From the NCBI GenBank assembly GCA_907164885.2, contig OU015490.1, forward strand, positions 15,315,591-15,379,590: DNA of 64,000 nucleotides. The letters run 5' to 3'. Origin of the DNA: Dolomedes plantarius. Taxonomy: Eukaryota; Arthropoda; Arachnida; Araneae; Dolomedidae. The notes beneath the pieces are model-generated. The model searched no databases. It saw only the letters and a list, made by a program, of their open reading frames with translations, and had not been told where the DNA came from. Shown in pieces: positions 11,096-26,032 of the stretch. The stretch's first letter is position 1. Every line of letters begins with the position of its first letter. The position numbers were made by a program, and so were the translations under genes.

Positions 11096-11640
11096 CCGTG
11101 GCGAAGCGCGAAAGGAACCTTCAAGGTAAGGAGAACCGGGCTCGGATATCAGACGAGGTGTCGTTTTCGTCACGTCTGCGTCTCGCGACACGCACCGCCG
11201 GGCAGACCCCCGTATCGAACGTTTCGATCTAAAGCTCACTTCCTCTCGGCCCTGCGTGAGTCCGACACCTAGGGTGGCTGCATCGCTTTTAAATCATTCG
11301 GAGAGGGAACGTCCCGATTGCTTCTAAATGGTTATGGAGGAAATAAAAAAGTAATTCACGGCGGTTTGGCACGATTCCCCTCGTTGCCAGATCGGGAAGA
11401 TAAGTTTTGATTTTCTTTTTTTCTTCTCTCTTTGGGAGTGTTGTTGCGTGAAAGGGCGAGAAAAGGGGTGGTCTAGGCCCCGTCCAGTTGCACTTCTTTA
11501 GGACTTTGGTCTGAAAGGGACGGAAAAACTAAGTAAATATGTTTGCAAGGTAGTTCCGAAAAGTGTGGTGTACAGTTAGCGAAGAAGCTAGGCAAAAATG
11601 CTAATTAGGGGATGACGTCAGTGCAATTATATCTATATTG
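11096..11640. other. CpG-richer stretch, no gene recognised
   Basis: 11096-11290 is clearly richer in CpG than the rest of the window and contains CAAGGTAAGG, a plausible splice donor, at about 11122. The frames here match no family I know. It could be part of a host exon or another repeat. Confidence 0.3.
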
Positions 11641-11665
11641 CCTGTCATATATATATATATATATA

Positions 11666-11832
11666 TGACAGGCGTTGGGTTTACCTGCTATAACATTTTT
11701 TAAATGCAGTCATCATCCATTAACGTTGGTGGCGAGTGGAATACAAATAGAACAACATATCAGTCCACACTTTATTGCTTTATTGAAAAATTGCTTTATT
11801 GAATTTTTCTTTAAGAACACCACTCTCCAAGT
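11666..11832 (-). mobile_element. LTR family L, copy 1 (3' fragment)
   Basis: Starts TGACAGGCGTTGGG on the plus strand and aligns with copy 2 (12394) as far as CTCCAAGT at 11832, then departs. It corresponds to the 3' (R-U5) part of the LTR read on the minus strand. A (TA)n tract precedes it, and GCCTGTCA just before that tract makes a palindrome with the LTR end. Confidence 0.55.
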
Positions 11833-11835
11833 TGT

Positions 11836-12351
11836 ATATATATATACAACTTACTGTCGTAACTTTACGAAACTTGCAAGACCAGCGAGGAAACGGGAAG
11901 CAAGTGAATAAGGCAGACTTATTCCCGAGATAGGGGAATGATAATTTAAAGCATCGGGTGAAAAATTTGAACTTAACGTTGGGTAGTTATGCAGAGTGAG
12001 ATACGAATAGGCGTACATTACTAGTCATTATTACTAGGCGTACATAGGCGATATTACTAGTCGATAGCTTCAGCTGAGTGCCAACAAACTTCGATTTCAG
12101 CTTCAATGGTCGTTATCCATTCTTACGATGGAATCAGCCCGAAGCTCCTGTTAGGTTAGGGAAATGCGCATGGGAAAGATTCAAGCGTCAGTTACGTTTG
12201 AAACTGTTTGTTTTTAAAAGAGACAATGCGTGTAAAGGAAGGTCATCAAATACTGAAAACCTGCAAGTCTGTGCCAGTGTACTTTCCCAGTGTATCAGCT
12301 ACACATCTATTATTGTAAGTACTACTAGCACGGACAAGCCAGAGAAAGCTG

Positions 12352-12353
<2 letters not shown>
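11836..12353. other. Unassigned stretch
   Basis: No repeat match or gene. It includes a short local duplication (ACTAGTCATTATTACTAG region, 12020-12060). A frame opening at 12078 runs into a (TA)n tract and is not credible. Confidence 0.35.
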
Positions 12354-12393
<40 letters not shown>

Positions 12394-12396
<3 letters not shown>

Positions 12397-12928
12397 CAGG
12401 CGTTGGGTTTGCCTGCTATAACATTTTTTAAATGCAGTCATCATTCATTAACGTAGGTGGCGAGTGGAATACAAATAGAACAACATCTCAGTCCACACTT
12501 TATTGAAAAATTGCTTTATTGAATTCTTCTTTAAGAACACCACTCTCCAAGTCTTTTCCCCTAGTTTGCCATTTTTAACATTCGGCGACACCGAGCAGAG
12601 CGACCACTCGCAGCGAGCTCCCAAATCAATCTGCTTAGTTCTAAGTAAAAATCGCGCGTCTACTCTTATGGCACATGCGCAGAGCCCAATCTAGAATTTT
12701 CTAGAAGCATGCTTCCCGCCAAACCTGTACAGTATCTAAAAATAATTCTCCAATGGAACTTCATTTACCGCGAACCGAGGTCATCCTCAAAACGGGGAAT
12801 AACCATTTTTTCCCACCCGCACTCGTCCTGGAATATGAAACTAGTGGCTTTTTCGAGCCACAAAAATTATTTATCCCAAAGCCCCCTTTAAATTTAACTT
12901 AATTGTTCCTTTCCCCAATTAATTCTCG

Positions 12929-12931
<3 letters not shown>
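12394..12931 (-). mobile_element. Solo LTR, family L, copy 2
   Basis: Read on the minus strand it begins TGTCGAGAATTAATTG and ends AACGCCTGTCA, so it has TG...CA termini. AATAAA signals occur near the 3' side, as expected for U3-R-U5 order. It is 538 bp. The left flank is (TA)n, the right flank (CA)n then (TA)n. A TGCGCATGTGC site lies in the middle, in LTR orientation. Neither a gag/pol frame nor a partner LTR lies next to it. Confidence 0.6.

Positions 12932-12932
<1 letters not shown>

Positions 12933-13007
<75 letters not shown>
12933..13007. repeat. (CA)n(TA)n microsatellite
   Basis: A CA tract passes directly into a TA tract between LTR copies 2 and 3. Confidence 0.95.
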
Positions 13008-13010
<3 letters not shown>

Positions 13011-13526
13011 CACGGTGCTTGTTTTACAACCGTTTTAAAATCATCTCCATGCAGTCATCGTGTCCGTTATATAGTTGGGCGAGTGGAAGCCACTAACTCA
13101 ATAAACAGTCCATGATCTTTTTACTCCTTCTTTATTGCTTTTCTTCAACTAATCACGCTCCAGGGTAATTTTCTCGATTAGCCATTTTGAAAAATCATTC
13201 GGCACGCAGCCGCGTGCTTCCGCAGTCAACGAGAATCCCCAGCAATCTGCCGCCAAAACCTACTTTCTCAGAGTTCCTACTGTCCAGCGCATGTGCAGAC
13301 CCCTCGCATCGAGCATCTGGAAGTCCCTTCTGCTGACGTTCACTTTTACTCCGCGCCAAAAACCTGTACTATTCTAAAATTAGACCCTTTCGCTAGAATT
13401 TCTCGCGTTTTTGACCAGACTGTCAGCTCTAAAAGGAGAATTTCCGACAGAATACACGCGCTTTGCTAAATTGATTGTTAATTTCTTACTGTTTTAACCC
13501 CCCCCCGTACTCCTCAATTATGTTTT

Positions 13527-13530
<4 letters not shown>
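13008..13530 (-). mobile_element. Solo LTR, family L, copy 3
   Basis: A diverged copy (523 bp): plus-strand start TGACACGGTGCTTG, end TATGTTTTGACA. It shares GCAGTCATC, the GAGTGGAA block and the CGCATGTGCAGA site with copies 2 and 4. Both flanks are (TA)n, so any 5-bp duplication cannot be told apart from the microsatellite. Confidence 0.55.
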
Positions 13531-13691
<161 letters not shown>

Positions 13692-13763
13692 CCCCAAGCC
13701 CACGGTTACGAAAGCGGAGATGGGTACCGCCGGCCCTGGTCCACATCGGACTGTTGCGCCGTG

Positions 13764-13766
<3 letters not shown>

Positions 13767-13813
<47 letters not shown>

Positions 13814-14422
13814 TAAAAGCCTACAAACTATAACATAGGCTGTAAATTGCTAAAAGTTTTGTCATTTGCAGTACTTCTGATATTTCGAAATTTCACTCCA
13901 CATCACCCCCCCCCCCCCCCCCCCCCCCAGAAAAAATTCTCCCGGCACTACTGGAACACGACACAAATTACCAGAATATTTTAACAAGGTTACATCTTTC
14001 GTTCGTAAGTGGCGAACAAAAGAGAGAGCGATCGAAACAAAAATCGTTCACGTCTTTGCATGCCTTGCCGCCCACCCGTACGGGCTCGACTGTCGTTTCT
14101 GTTACCCGTAACCTTCGCCTCGCACCCCTTTTCTCTCGGCCAAATCGGCTTAGGCAGAGAGAGAGAGCTCACTCCCAAGTGTCACCGCGTTAATCCGTAG
14201 AAGGACAATGGACATCGCACGAAGTTCGCCCCGTGTGGCAGAAATAATTGACCTGCACGCAACGAACGGGGAATATGCGGGGTGGGCCGGGGATCCTTTT
14301 GTTTCTAATCTCTCTCTTTCGTTCTCGAACTATACTTTCACCGGCAGGAAGGTAGTATGTGTCTCCTCTCTCGAGATTGCTGCCGGATCTTCTCTGTAGT
14401 CAAACGAATATATATATATATA
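13767..14422. other. (TA)n, 23-bp C run and unassigned CpG-richer DNA
   Basis: Holds (TA)n at 13767-13811, a run of 23 C at 13906-13928, and a CpG-richer block at about 14000-14350 with no recognised frame. The short frames on both strands there match no family I know. Confidence 0.4.
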
Positions 14423-14592
14423 CAGTGGGATCTCGATCGATCATTTTCGGATCCATCGTTTTTCCGTATGTGTCGTTCATTTTATCCACTCCCAACGATC
14501 ATATTGCCTTGTTATGTTTCCGCATCTATCGTTTTCCCGCATTTATCGTTCATTTCAATCGGTCCCTTGAAAAACGATAGATCGAGATTCCA

Positions 14593-14595
<3 letters not shown>
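14423..14595. mobile_element. Short pogo-type MITE, copy 1
   Basis: A 173-bp palindrome-like element between TA dinucleotides. The left end CAGTGGGATCTCGATCGAT pairs with the right end ATCGAGATTCCACTG. An inverted copy lies at 33349-33531. (TA)n on both sides supplied the TA target. Confidence 0.8.

Positions 14596-14596
<1 letters not shown>

Positions 14597-14651
<55 letters not shown>
14597..14651. repeat. (TA)n microsatellite
   Basis: 55 bp of TA directly after the short pogo-type MITE. Confidence 0.95.

Positions 14652-17129
<2,478 letters not shown>

Positions 17130-17193
<64 letters not shown>
17130..17193. repeat. (TA)n microsatellite
   Basis: 64 bp of TA after a C-rich run and ACA. 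Confidence 0.95.
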
Positions 17194-17196
<3 letters not shown>

Positions 17197-17596
17197 GAAT
17201 CTATTGTCGACGCTTGGGTTAACTTGCGTAATCAGGCACAAGTAGCGTCCAATTCAAACCGAATAATCCATTTGGTGGTAATAATACGTCTATTCTATTA
17301 TAGCCATTTAATAATCAAATACAATATAACAATTTTAAAAGGCTTCAAACTATTTAAATATAAGCAGAGAGGTCAGAAAGCGTCTAGCTCCATGCACGGA
17401 CAATCCCGAAGTGCGTAGTACCGACACTCACGCCAGCATATATGGAATTTAGTTTCTTTTTACCACGTGACACTCTGTGTTGCTATACGCCCACGCGTCA
17501 TGCGGAAGGAACAAGGAAAATAGTTATAGAACGGGAAAGACAAGATCAAACGATTGAATGAATGGAATAGAATTAAACTGCTGTGGAGTTTTTGTT

Positions 17597-18859
<1,263 letters not shown>

Positions 18860-19142
18860 CCAATCAGAAGGCAAGTGGGGTGTGCTGATACCCCACCACT
18901 ATATAAATTCTGACAGCCTACGTTTCCTCAAAGTTACAGGCATGCGTGGACACAGACTTTTGACCTCTTACAACTCGAACACACGACCGAAAGTTGCACA
19001 TGTGTACAAAGAAAACAGTCCTGATGCTACAAATAACTTCCACTCAATGCTTGAAGCACAGATAAAAAGATTTATGCATATTACATTTCAAGAATGAAAA
19101 AGGCACAAAATTAAATGCACTGAACAACTGGTCATAATAAAA
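18860..19142 (+). other. Promoter-like unit with small reading frame
   Basis: In order: ACCAATCAG (CCAAT box, about 18859), CTATATAAATTC (TATA box, about 18899), an ATG at 18942 opening a 51-codon frame to 19097 (a longer version starts at 18882, before the TATA box), and CATAATAAAAG (poly(A) signal, about 19133). The peptide matches no family I know and has no signal peptide or membrane segment. The order also fits the U3-R part of an LTR. No function is proposed. Confidence 0.25.
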
Positions 19143-19244
19143 GACACTTGAAACTTAGGATTTGTTGTTGCTGTTCTTCCTAACGCCCCCTGGCCGGAGG
19201 AAATTTCAGACTAGGTCAATGGAGCCAGTGGACTCCGGGTGCGG

Positions 19245-19293
19245 AGGTATGTATATGTAAGTATGTATGTATATATGTATGTATATATGTATG

Positions 19294-19375
<82 letters not shown>

Positions 19376-19403
19376 TATATGTATGTATTTATATATATAT
19401 ATT

Positions 19404-19500
<97 letters not shown>

Positions 19501-19514
19501 TCACGCCACGCACG

Positions 19515-19576
<62 letters not shown>
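19245..19576. repeat. Compound (TATG)n/(TA)n/(CA)n array
   Basis: TATGTATA units, two long TA blocks separated by a second TATG block, then CACG, CA and TA. It has all the marks of slippage growth. Confidence 0.95.
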
Positions 19577-19578
<2 letters not shown>

Positions 19579-20311
19579 GTCGAACCTCCATATGTCGAAC
19601 TTCCCCATATCGAAATTTTCTATATATCGAACTCTTAGCAAATCTCCATGTTCATTACATAGAAAAACTGTTTCTATATATCGAAAAAATCTCTATATAT
19701 CGAAATTTTTTCAAGACATATTGGAAGATTTTATTCCAATTTAAACCATTTACCTCATGAAAAATGAAGGTCGGGGGAAAAAGGAAGTTCAGTGAAAGTT
19801 ATTTCCGGAGAAAGTAGAAGTGTATGTAAAGCAGTCTGTGATGACTGGAGAAGCAATGACTTGAAAAAATCCTAAAAGATTATCAGCCTGATGATATTTT
19901 TTAATGCAGATGAAATGGGACTCTTTTATAAGTGTTTACCCAACAGAACTCTAACTTTGAAAGACGACGATTGTCATGGAGGAAAGAACAGTAAGGATAG
20001 AATAACTTTACTGGTAGGCGCTAACATGAGTGGCAAAGAAAAACTTCGATTATTGGTAGTAGGTAAAAGTAAGAACCCTAGAGTATTAAAAAATGTAACG
20101 TCTTTTGAGGTTGACTATTAATTGTTATAATAGAAAGTCATGGATGACAAGTGAAATTTTTGAAGCGTGGATTTTGAAATTGAATAGAAAAATGAGTGAT
20201 CAAATTAGAAAAATTCCTTTGCTTGTAGACAATTGCCCCACCCATCCTAATGTGTCTTCAAAATTATCAAATGTTTATTTGTTTTTTCTTCCCCAGAATA
20301 TCACTTTAATA

Positions 20312-21611
20312 CAGAGGCTGTTCACACATTTTTTAGACGATGTATATTGTATTCACAAAACTAAATTACATAAAATTCTTGTGTTTTAAATGTTCTATTT
20401 GACATCCCTTATTCTTAATTATCTTTCGACACCGCAATTTCCAGGATAATAATGCCTTTTGAAGTGTCAGAAGAGGTATTCTATCCCATTCCTCCTGAAC
20501 AGCTTTCCAGAGTCCTGTAAGGGTTTTGGGACGACGTTTGGATAATGCAGATTTTAAAAATCCGAAAGCACAAAAATCCATAGGTGATACATCGGGAGAT
20601 TTAGCAGGGATATCAGTGAAGGGTATGGCCTTGATACCAGTTTTTTGTTCCATTTCTTTTAGGAAATTTACAGTGGATTTTAATGTGTGACTGCTAGCTT
20701 TGTCCTGATGGAGTCTCACAGATTGATGGCACTGTGGGTAAAGCGATGGTATTTCATTCAGAAAAATTGGCGATAAAATATGTTCCTGATAGTATTTGGA
20801 GTTAATCTTGACATTTTTTCCACTCTCTTTATTTTTAACTTGCCATTATAAGGAAAACCAGCAACAATCATGAAGCCCTTAGAAAAACTTTCTTTCGATT
20901 CTTTGAACCATGTACTTAAATTTTTTTCTCCCCTTTTATGATAATAAATGGTTTTTTTTGTTGCAATCATTTAAATACACCCATGATTCATCTATTGTGA
21001 CAATTGTTTTCCATTTTTATTTGGATAAGTGTTTCTTATATAAAATTCTGCAGCGTGTCCTGCGTTCAGCGATATGATTTGGAAGAAGACGATGCACATT
21101 GCATTTTTTCGCTTTCTTAAGATTTAAATCAACGTTTATCATTTTGTTTACAGTGGACACCGAGCATTTTAATGATTTTGCAACTGTCCTTTGACTAGGG
21201 GGATTTTCTTTTAACATTAAACAACGTACCTTTGCAATAGTCGAAGATGTCCGTTTTTTCCTTGGATACTTGTTTGAAATTTTTGTCCCACTTGAGGCTC
21301 CAATTTGACGTTTTTTTTCCTTTCTTGTTGACGATATTACCTATCGACGCTTTAGATATCACAAAACCATGACTCTCGCATCGTTTTTGGATAACGGAGT
21401 ATGCATATTTCTCTTCGGAAAGAGCATAAATGTAGCCTTCGAACCACTGCTTTGTTAAAAACGCCATTTTGAATAAAAACAAAACTTTCAAGCCTTAGAC
21501 GATAATTTTGACTTTTAAAAACATAGTACAATTGAAATTATTTCTTTTGCAGCAAACGATTTTTTATTACCGCTTACCAAAATCGTCTAAAAAATGTGCG
21601 AACAGCCTCTC
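20312..21611 (-). mobile_element. DD41D (rosa-like) mariner-type element nested in Tigger
   Basis: 1300 bp with ends CAGAGGCTGTTCACAC and GTGCGAACAGCCTCTC, about 30-bp inverted repeats that continue into TTTTTTAGACGAT and ATCGTCTAAAAAA. TA lies on both sides. Removing the element and one TA restores the Tigger reading (T-L-I-L-Q-P-M-D-Q-G), so this is a precise TA-duplicating insertion. The element carries its own transposase on the minus strand. Confidence 0.9.
20366..21467 (-). pseudogene. DD41D mariner-type transposase, few breaks
   Basis: Minus strand from MAFLTKQWFEGYIY (about 21467). N-terminal DNA-binding segments include SQRTVAKSLKCSVSTVNKMI. The catalytic core follows: TIDESWVYL (first Asp), RLHQDKASSHT (second Asp) and KSPDVSPMDFCAFG (third Asp). 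Counting from the second Asp to the Asp of SPMD gives 41 residues between, the DD41D spacing described for rosa-type elements. About three frameshifts or stops split it into four open pieces (21491-21195, 21217-21017, 20970-20758, 20719-20366). Family length is about 350 residues, so it is nearly complete and the youngest-looking transposase here. Confidence 0.85.
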
Positions 21612-22139
21612 TATTGCAACCAATGGACCAGGGTGTAATAAAAACCCGAAACTTCATTACCGAAAACTCTGACGACTTACCTGGACATTTGAAAATGAAA
21701 AAACTTTACATAAGATGATTGATTTGAGCATCGGCGTGGAAGAATTAGCCACGCATATGCTCATATCAGTAAGTGTGAAAAATGACATTTCTGAATCTAC
21801 AATAAAAAAAAAGAATTTCGCAACAGCTGGGTTCAGCAAGATATTCGTAGTTTTTTTAAAAGATTTAACTGTGATCACTGCAACCACTGTCTGGATTATT
21901 GTTTATTTTTAAAGGTATGTAGTACTCAATAAATCTTTCATATTAATTAATTTTTTAATTATTAACTTTCATTTAATGTGATTGGATTTTCGCTTACGAA
22001 AATTAGCTTTAATTTTAACGTTTTAGGAGAATTATGATAAAACTAAGATCAATTCTATATATCGAAATTTCTATATATCGAATTTTTTTCCGGCAATTTG
22101 CTACTTCGATATATGGAGGTTCGACTGTATATATATTCA

Positions 22140-22353
22140 TCGGATTTAGCTAGGAACCACCCCAATTTTGACCAAACACCCCCAGGGTCGACATCTGGGG
22201 GTTGGGATCGTACCCTCTCTCACCTTCTCTGATCTCATGGAGGGACTTTCCAGTCTACGGATTTAACGTGCCCTTATCCGGTCTAGGCACGGAGGATCCG
22301 AGAACCCTCAACATCGAAAGCCAACGCGCTACCACTAGGCTAACTCAAGCCCT
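22140..22353 (-). repeat. tRNA-like SINE, copy 1
   Basis: Minus strand: TAGCCTAGTGG (A box, 22332-22342) and GGTTCTCGGATCC (B-box-like, 22294-22306) at tRNA-like spacing, then a body with GGGGGTTGGGATC. It lies directly beside the right end of the Tigger element. The tRNA of origin cannot be named from this copy. Confidence 0.5.
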
Positions 22354-23885
22354 ATTCTCAGAATTTACGCTTGTTATTCAGAACTTGAATTGTAGCTAAA
22401 GTATCAGAAGAACAGTCGGAGATGAAAAAAGATAGATATAAGCCGAATAGAAACTAAAACTGGATCAATGAAAACTTTTGAATTTAGTATTTAAAAAATT
22501 TGAGAGTTTTGCATCTCATCCATTCATTATAATGGTGAGAGAAAATTCAAGGATCGGGGGCTATCCGCAAACGAAGATTTAAACTGTGTACAGCTAGATT
22601 ATTTAAGTGACCTCGTGCTAGTCAGACGGCGTTTAGCTGATGATGCAACGGTAAACGCAGTTTATGTCTAAAAGGAAGGAAAGCTGAAACGGAGAAAAAT
22701 TGAAAGAAAAATAAATAGCTAACCATAAAGAGTAAATTTAGTTATGTCTTTTCAATTTATGTATGTCCCTACATATGTTTTCTACTGTCCCTTTTCTTTC
22801 GATCGGGGAATTGATAAGTTTGCTTGTAAAACACTGTTTTTGTGTTTTTAATGTTGTGTCGTGATTTGAATTGATCTAATGCTTTTGACTTTCTGTTTTT
22901 AATGTAGGGATCCTGGGGTATTGAGATATTTTTTAGCTTGACCTGCATTCTGTCAGGAAGGTTGCCTTGGGGTGAGCTACTCGGTTAGTCCTCCTGATTA
23001 AAAAACCTGTCGATTCCTCGTTATTTGGATTCTTTTGGTTTTAGATTTTTTTTATGTTTTTCTATTTTTGATTGCAGTTATTTCTACAGAATCTTGAATT
23101 CATGTTGCGTTGAGCTCTAAATTTTTCGACAGTTAATGTCTTCAATTTGTTTAAGTAATTTGACACTTTTTTATTGGATCACTATATATATGACTAAAAC
23201 ATCCATAAAATATTGCACATATATTCAATGATGCCTGTAAATATTTTATTCATGGGCATATATGTCCACGGAACTATGAGCTATAACTTCCTATTTTTTT
23301 TCTAAAAATATCATCTTATTCAAAATCTCTCGCTACTAACCTGTTTACTTTTAGCCGGAACATCATCTTCCAGCTCAGGTTATTTTTGCTAAATCGAGCC
23401 ATCGAGTGAGGAGCTGAACTTGCTAACTTGGGTAACGTGTTCCTCCCACTAGGCAAATATCGATATATACTTCCCTTATTCTGCATGCGTATTCAAAAGT
23501 TGTTTTCTGTGCTCTGAATCCATTAGATCTAGTTTTGCATTTCTAATGAGGACATGATACGGGCTTATAAATTTATATAATAATTTCTTACGACAAAGAG
23601 AAGGAAAAAATGAGGCATATGTTACTTGAAGCCTTACTTGATGCTAATTTTAACGCGTCTAGTTAATATATGACATCTTATAAAGCTTGGATTACATATT
23701 ATCTACAAACATGGTTATATTGATTACTAAGCTCAGTGCCTGCAATCTGATGGCATAGTTGTCTAATGGTTGACCATTCAAAGGGATTTACTAATTAGAT
23801 TCCCTATTGGTTTAACCCTTTAGAACGATTGTGGGATGTTTTGGTACCTCACCATAAACTAAAGCCTTGAATTTCACGCCCCCAA

Positions 23886-23888
<3 letters not shown>
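22354..23888. other. AT-rich stretch, nothing coding recognised
   Basis: No transposase or gene was found. Only about 23725-23850, similar to about 18765-18880, is repeated within the window. Confidence 0.4.
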
Positions 23889-23917
<29 letters not shown>

Positions 23918-23936
23918 CTATATCTATATATATATA
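23889..23936. repeat. (TA)n with TATATC units
   Basis: TA tract with TATATC interruptions directly before the Helitron 5' end, so the element start is uncertain by some tens of bases. Confidence 0.9.
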
Positions 23937-24651
23937 TCTATATATATATATATATATATAAAACAGTTCCGTAACTGACTCATTCATTCACTGACTGACT
24001 GACTGAGTGACATACAACGCACAGACCAAACCGCTGGACGAACAGACCAAACCGCTGGGAATTTTGCATGGCGATTCTTCTAATAATGTAGGGGTGCACT
24101 AAGAAAGATTTTTCAAAAATTCTTCTTAGATTTTTTTAAATTAAATTTTTAATCTGTTTTTTTAAACTTTTTTTACGTTTGCATTTAAAATAATACATCG
24201 AGGGTTATAAAATTTATATCACGAGAAAGATCATAAAAATTCCTTCAAAATGAAATTTTTTTGGAATTTTTACCTCCATTTCCTGATTTTTGGTGAATTT
24301 TTAAAGATTAATTTTTAGAATTTAATTTATTAAATGCCGATCACGTGATTTCTTTTTCTGGTACTTTCAATAAATTTATCGTCACGTGCGTAACAACTAA
24401 ATAGACAAAAAAAAAACATATTTTCTTTCTAATGCAGCAGACGATTGGATATTATCCAAAAAAAAATAAATATTCCTTATGATTTTTTTATAAATATATA
24501 TATATATAAATATTTTTTACATCAATTGTATATATTGATCGTCTCATTTATTATAAATATATATATTTATTTTTTTTGGCATTAAATGCATACATTGACC
24601 GTTGTATTTAATTTGGATGTACTCCGTAGCGAAGCGCAGGTTTTCAGCTAG
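23937..24651 (+). mobile_element. Non-autonomous Helitron, copy 2
   Basis: Plus-strand copy: 5' part TCTATATATA, AAACAGTTCCGTAACTGACT, GACATACAACGCACAGACC; 3' end CCGTAGCGAAGCGCAGG then TTTTCAGCTAG followed by T. The 3' hairpin is weakened by base changes compared with copies 1 and 3. A short duplication (ACAGACCAAACCGCTGG) lies near 24020-24057. No coding. Confidence 0.8.
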
Positions 24652-24663
24652 TATAAAAATATA

Positions 24664-24826
24664 TATATGGTATATACCTACTTTGGAGAGCTTGCAACCA
24701 CGATAGATTTTTCGTGCACCAGCCGCCATTAGTGCACACGACGGTGGATTTGTCAGGGACCGGCATTGAACCAGAGACTTTCAGATCACTGCCTCTCTGA
24801 CTTTGTCAACGTGGCCACAACGTCCA
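24664..24826 (-). repeat. tRNA-like SINE, copy of a second family
   Basis: Minus strand: TGGCCACGTTGA (weak A box, 24806-24817), GATCTGAAAGTC (anticodon-arm-like) and GGTTCAATGCC (B box, 24762-24772). The middle recalls tRNA-Phe, but the similarity is partial. It ends near TATATACC, beside the Helitron 3' terminus. Confidence 0.45.
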
Positions 24827-25184
24827 ATACCAACAGTGTTGCTCGAACCCAAAGAAACCTGCATAACTAACGACAGAAAATTGCCCTTTTGCTTGTCTCC
24901 TTAGACAGTATTTTACAAACCCAGTTAGGGGCTAAGCATTTTAAGGTATTTGAACACGTTGAAATGCTGTTTTGAGTGCAAAATCTTGAATTTTTTTTAT
25001 TATTATTGGTCTTATTTCAAAGGCTAATCTTTTAGGGTTCTAAAACAGCTTTACTTTTATTCGTACGATCATTGGATGAAAACTTATGGGCAATTTAATA
25101 TGCCGAACCCAAGTAACACAAAACCGTTGGCAAGTCTTTGGCCAACCACTTTCGGGCATGGTTGGCCAACGGTGGTTTTTGGCC

Positions 25185-25520
25185 GTTGGCGCGAGGTTGG
25201 CCCAACGGTTGGCGTTCAGTTGGCCCAACGGTTGGCGTTCAGTTGGCCCAACGGTTGGCATTCAGTTGGCCCAACCATTGGATTTACAGGATGTAGCCGT
25301 TGGCGTTCTGTTGGCCCAACGGTGGGATTTGTAGGGAAACGGTTGGCGTTCTGTTGGCCCAACGGTGGATTTGTAGGGAAACGGTTGGCGTTCTGTTGGC
25401 CCAACGGTTTGATTTGTAGGGAAACGGTTGGCGTTCTGTTGGCCCAACGGTTGGATTTAAATGATTTGGCCGTTGGCACGAGGTTGGTCAACAGTAGGCA
25501 TTCAGTTGGCCCAACAGTCA
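25185..25520. repeat. Left subterminal palindromic repeats
   Basis: GTTGGCCCAACGG and close variants recur about ten times, linked either by TTGGCGTTCA or by the longer ATTTGTAGGGAAACGG spacer. The core is itself a palindrome. Open frames on both strands here are a by-product of the repeat. Confidence 0.9.
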
Positions 25521-25552
25521 ACTTTGTAGGTAAGCCTACATTAAATTTATTT

Positions 25553-26032
25553 AGGGCTATTATGCATTTTTCAACCCAGCCAGCAACTCTTTGTTCATCA
25601 GGCCAACAGTCAAACTATCCAAGGGTCAATAGTTTTGACATTTTGCTATTTTTCAGCAGATCGTTTACAAAGAGGATTTCCCCTTTTTAAACAGTTTATT
25701 AAGTTCTAGTATTTAGCCACAAATAATTTATATAAAAATAGTATATTCGAAATTCTATTTTGAATATATAAAATAGGATATTAAAGTATATTTATATAAA
25801 AATAGTATATTCGAAATTCTATTTTGAATATATGAAATAGGATATTAAAGTATATTTATATAAAAATAGTGTATTCAAAAATGCTTTTTTGAATATACAA
25901 AAAGGGAAATCCCCATTGTAAACGTTCTGCTGAAAATTAGCAAAATGTCAAACTATTGACCCTTGAATAGTTTGAAAATTGGCCCAATGAACAAAGAGTT
26001 GTTGGCAGGGTTGAAAAATGTATAACTCTTTT
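25553..26032. repeat. Fold-back segment with tandem loop
   Basis: About 25553-25690 is the inverted copy of about 25895-26032: both hold GAACAAAGAGTTG/CAACTCTTTGTTC, TCAAACTATT and the GGGAAATCC block. The ~200-bp loop is about three units of a 62-65-bp repeat (AAAATAGTATATTCGAAATT and onward). The single strand could form a hairpin with arms of about 130 bp. Confidence 0.75.

Larger units (their letters stand above)
19891..21720 (+). pseudogene. Tigger-type transposase DDE domain, split
   Basis: The frame beginning near 19891 reads FNADEMGLFYKCLP, HGGKNSKDRITLL and VVGKSKNPR. A frameshift follows near 20120, then KSWMTSEIFEAW, LLVDNCPTHP and FFLPQNITLI, stopping at the insertion point (20310). 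The next residues, LQPMDQG, are found beyond the insertion at 21614. These are the standard blocks of the DDE_1/CENP-B-like Tigger transposase, with catalytic Asp in NADE and in VDNCP. It is a nuclear DNA-cleaving enzyme in intact relatives. Here the missing N terminus, a frameshift and a 1.3-kb insertion leave it inactive. Confidence 0.85.
19577..22127 (+). mobile_element. pogo/Tigger-like element with nested mariner
   Basis: The ends TAGTCGAACCTCCATAT and ATATGGAGGTTCGACTG are inverted and both are next to TA. 'ATATATCGAA' motifs recur inside both ends. Total length is 2551 bp; without the nested 1300-bp element and one TA it is about 1.25 kb, roughly half a usual Tigger, so there is also an internal deletion. 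That deletion removes most of the N-terminal CENP-B-like DNA-binding part. The DDE part survives (see 19891-20310 and 21614-21720). TA duplication and pogo-type DDE assign it to pogo/Tigger. Confidence 0.85.

Noticed and set aside
25040..25690. Frame of 204 codons with repeated W, P, N and Q
   Set aside because: The frame exists on both strands because the subterminal repeat is palindromic; no start context or domain supports a protein.
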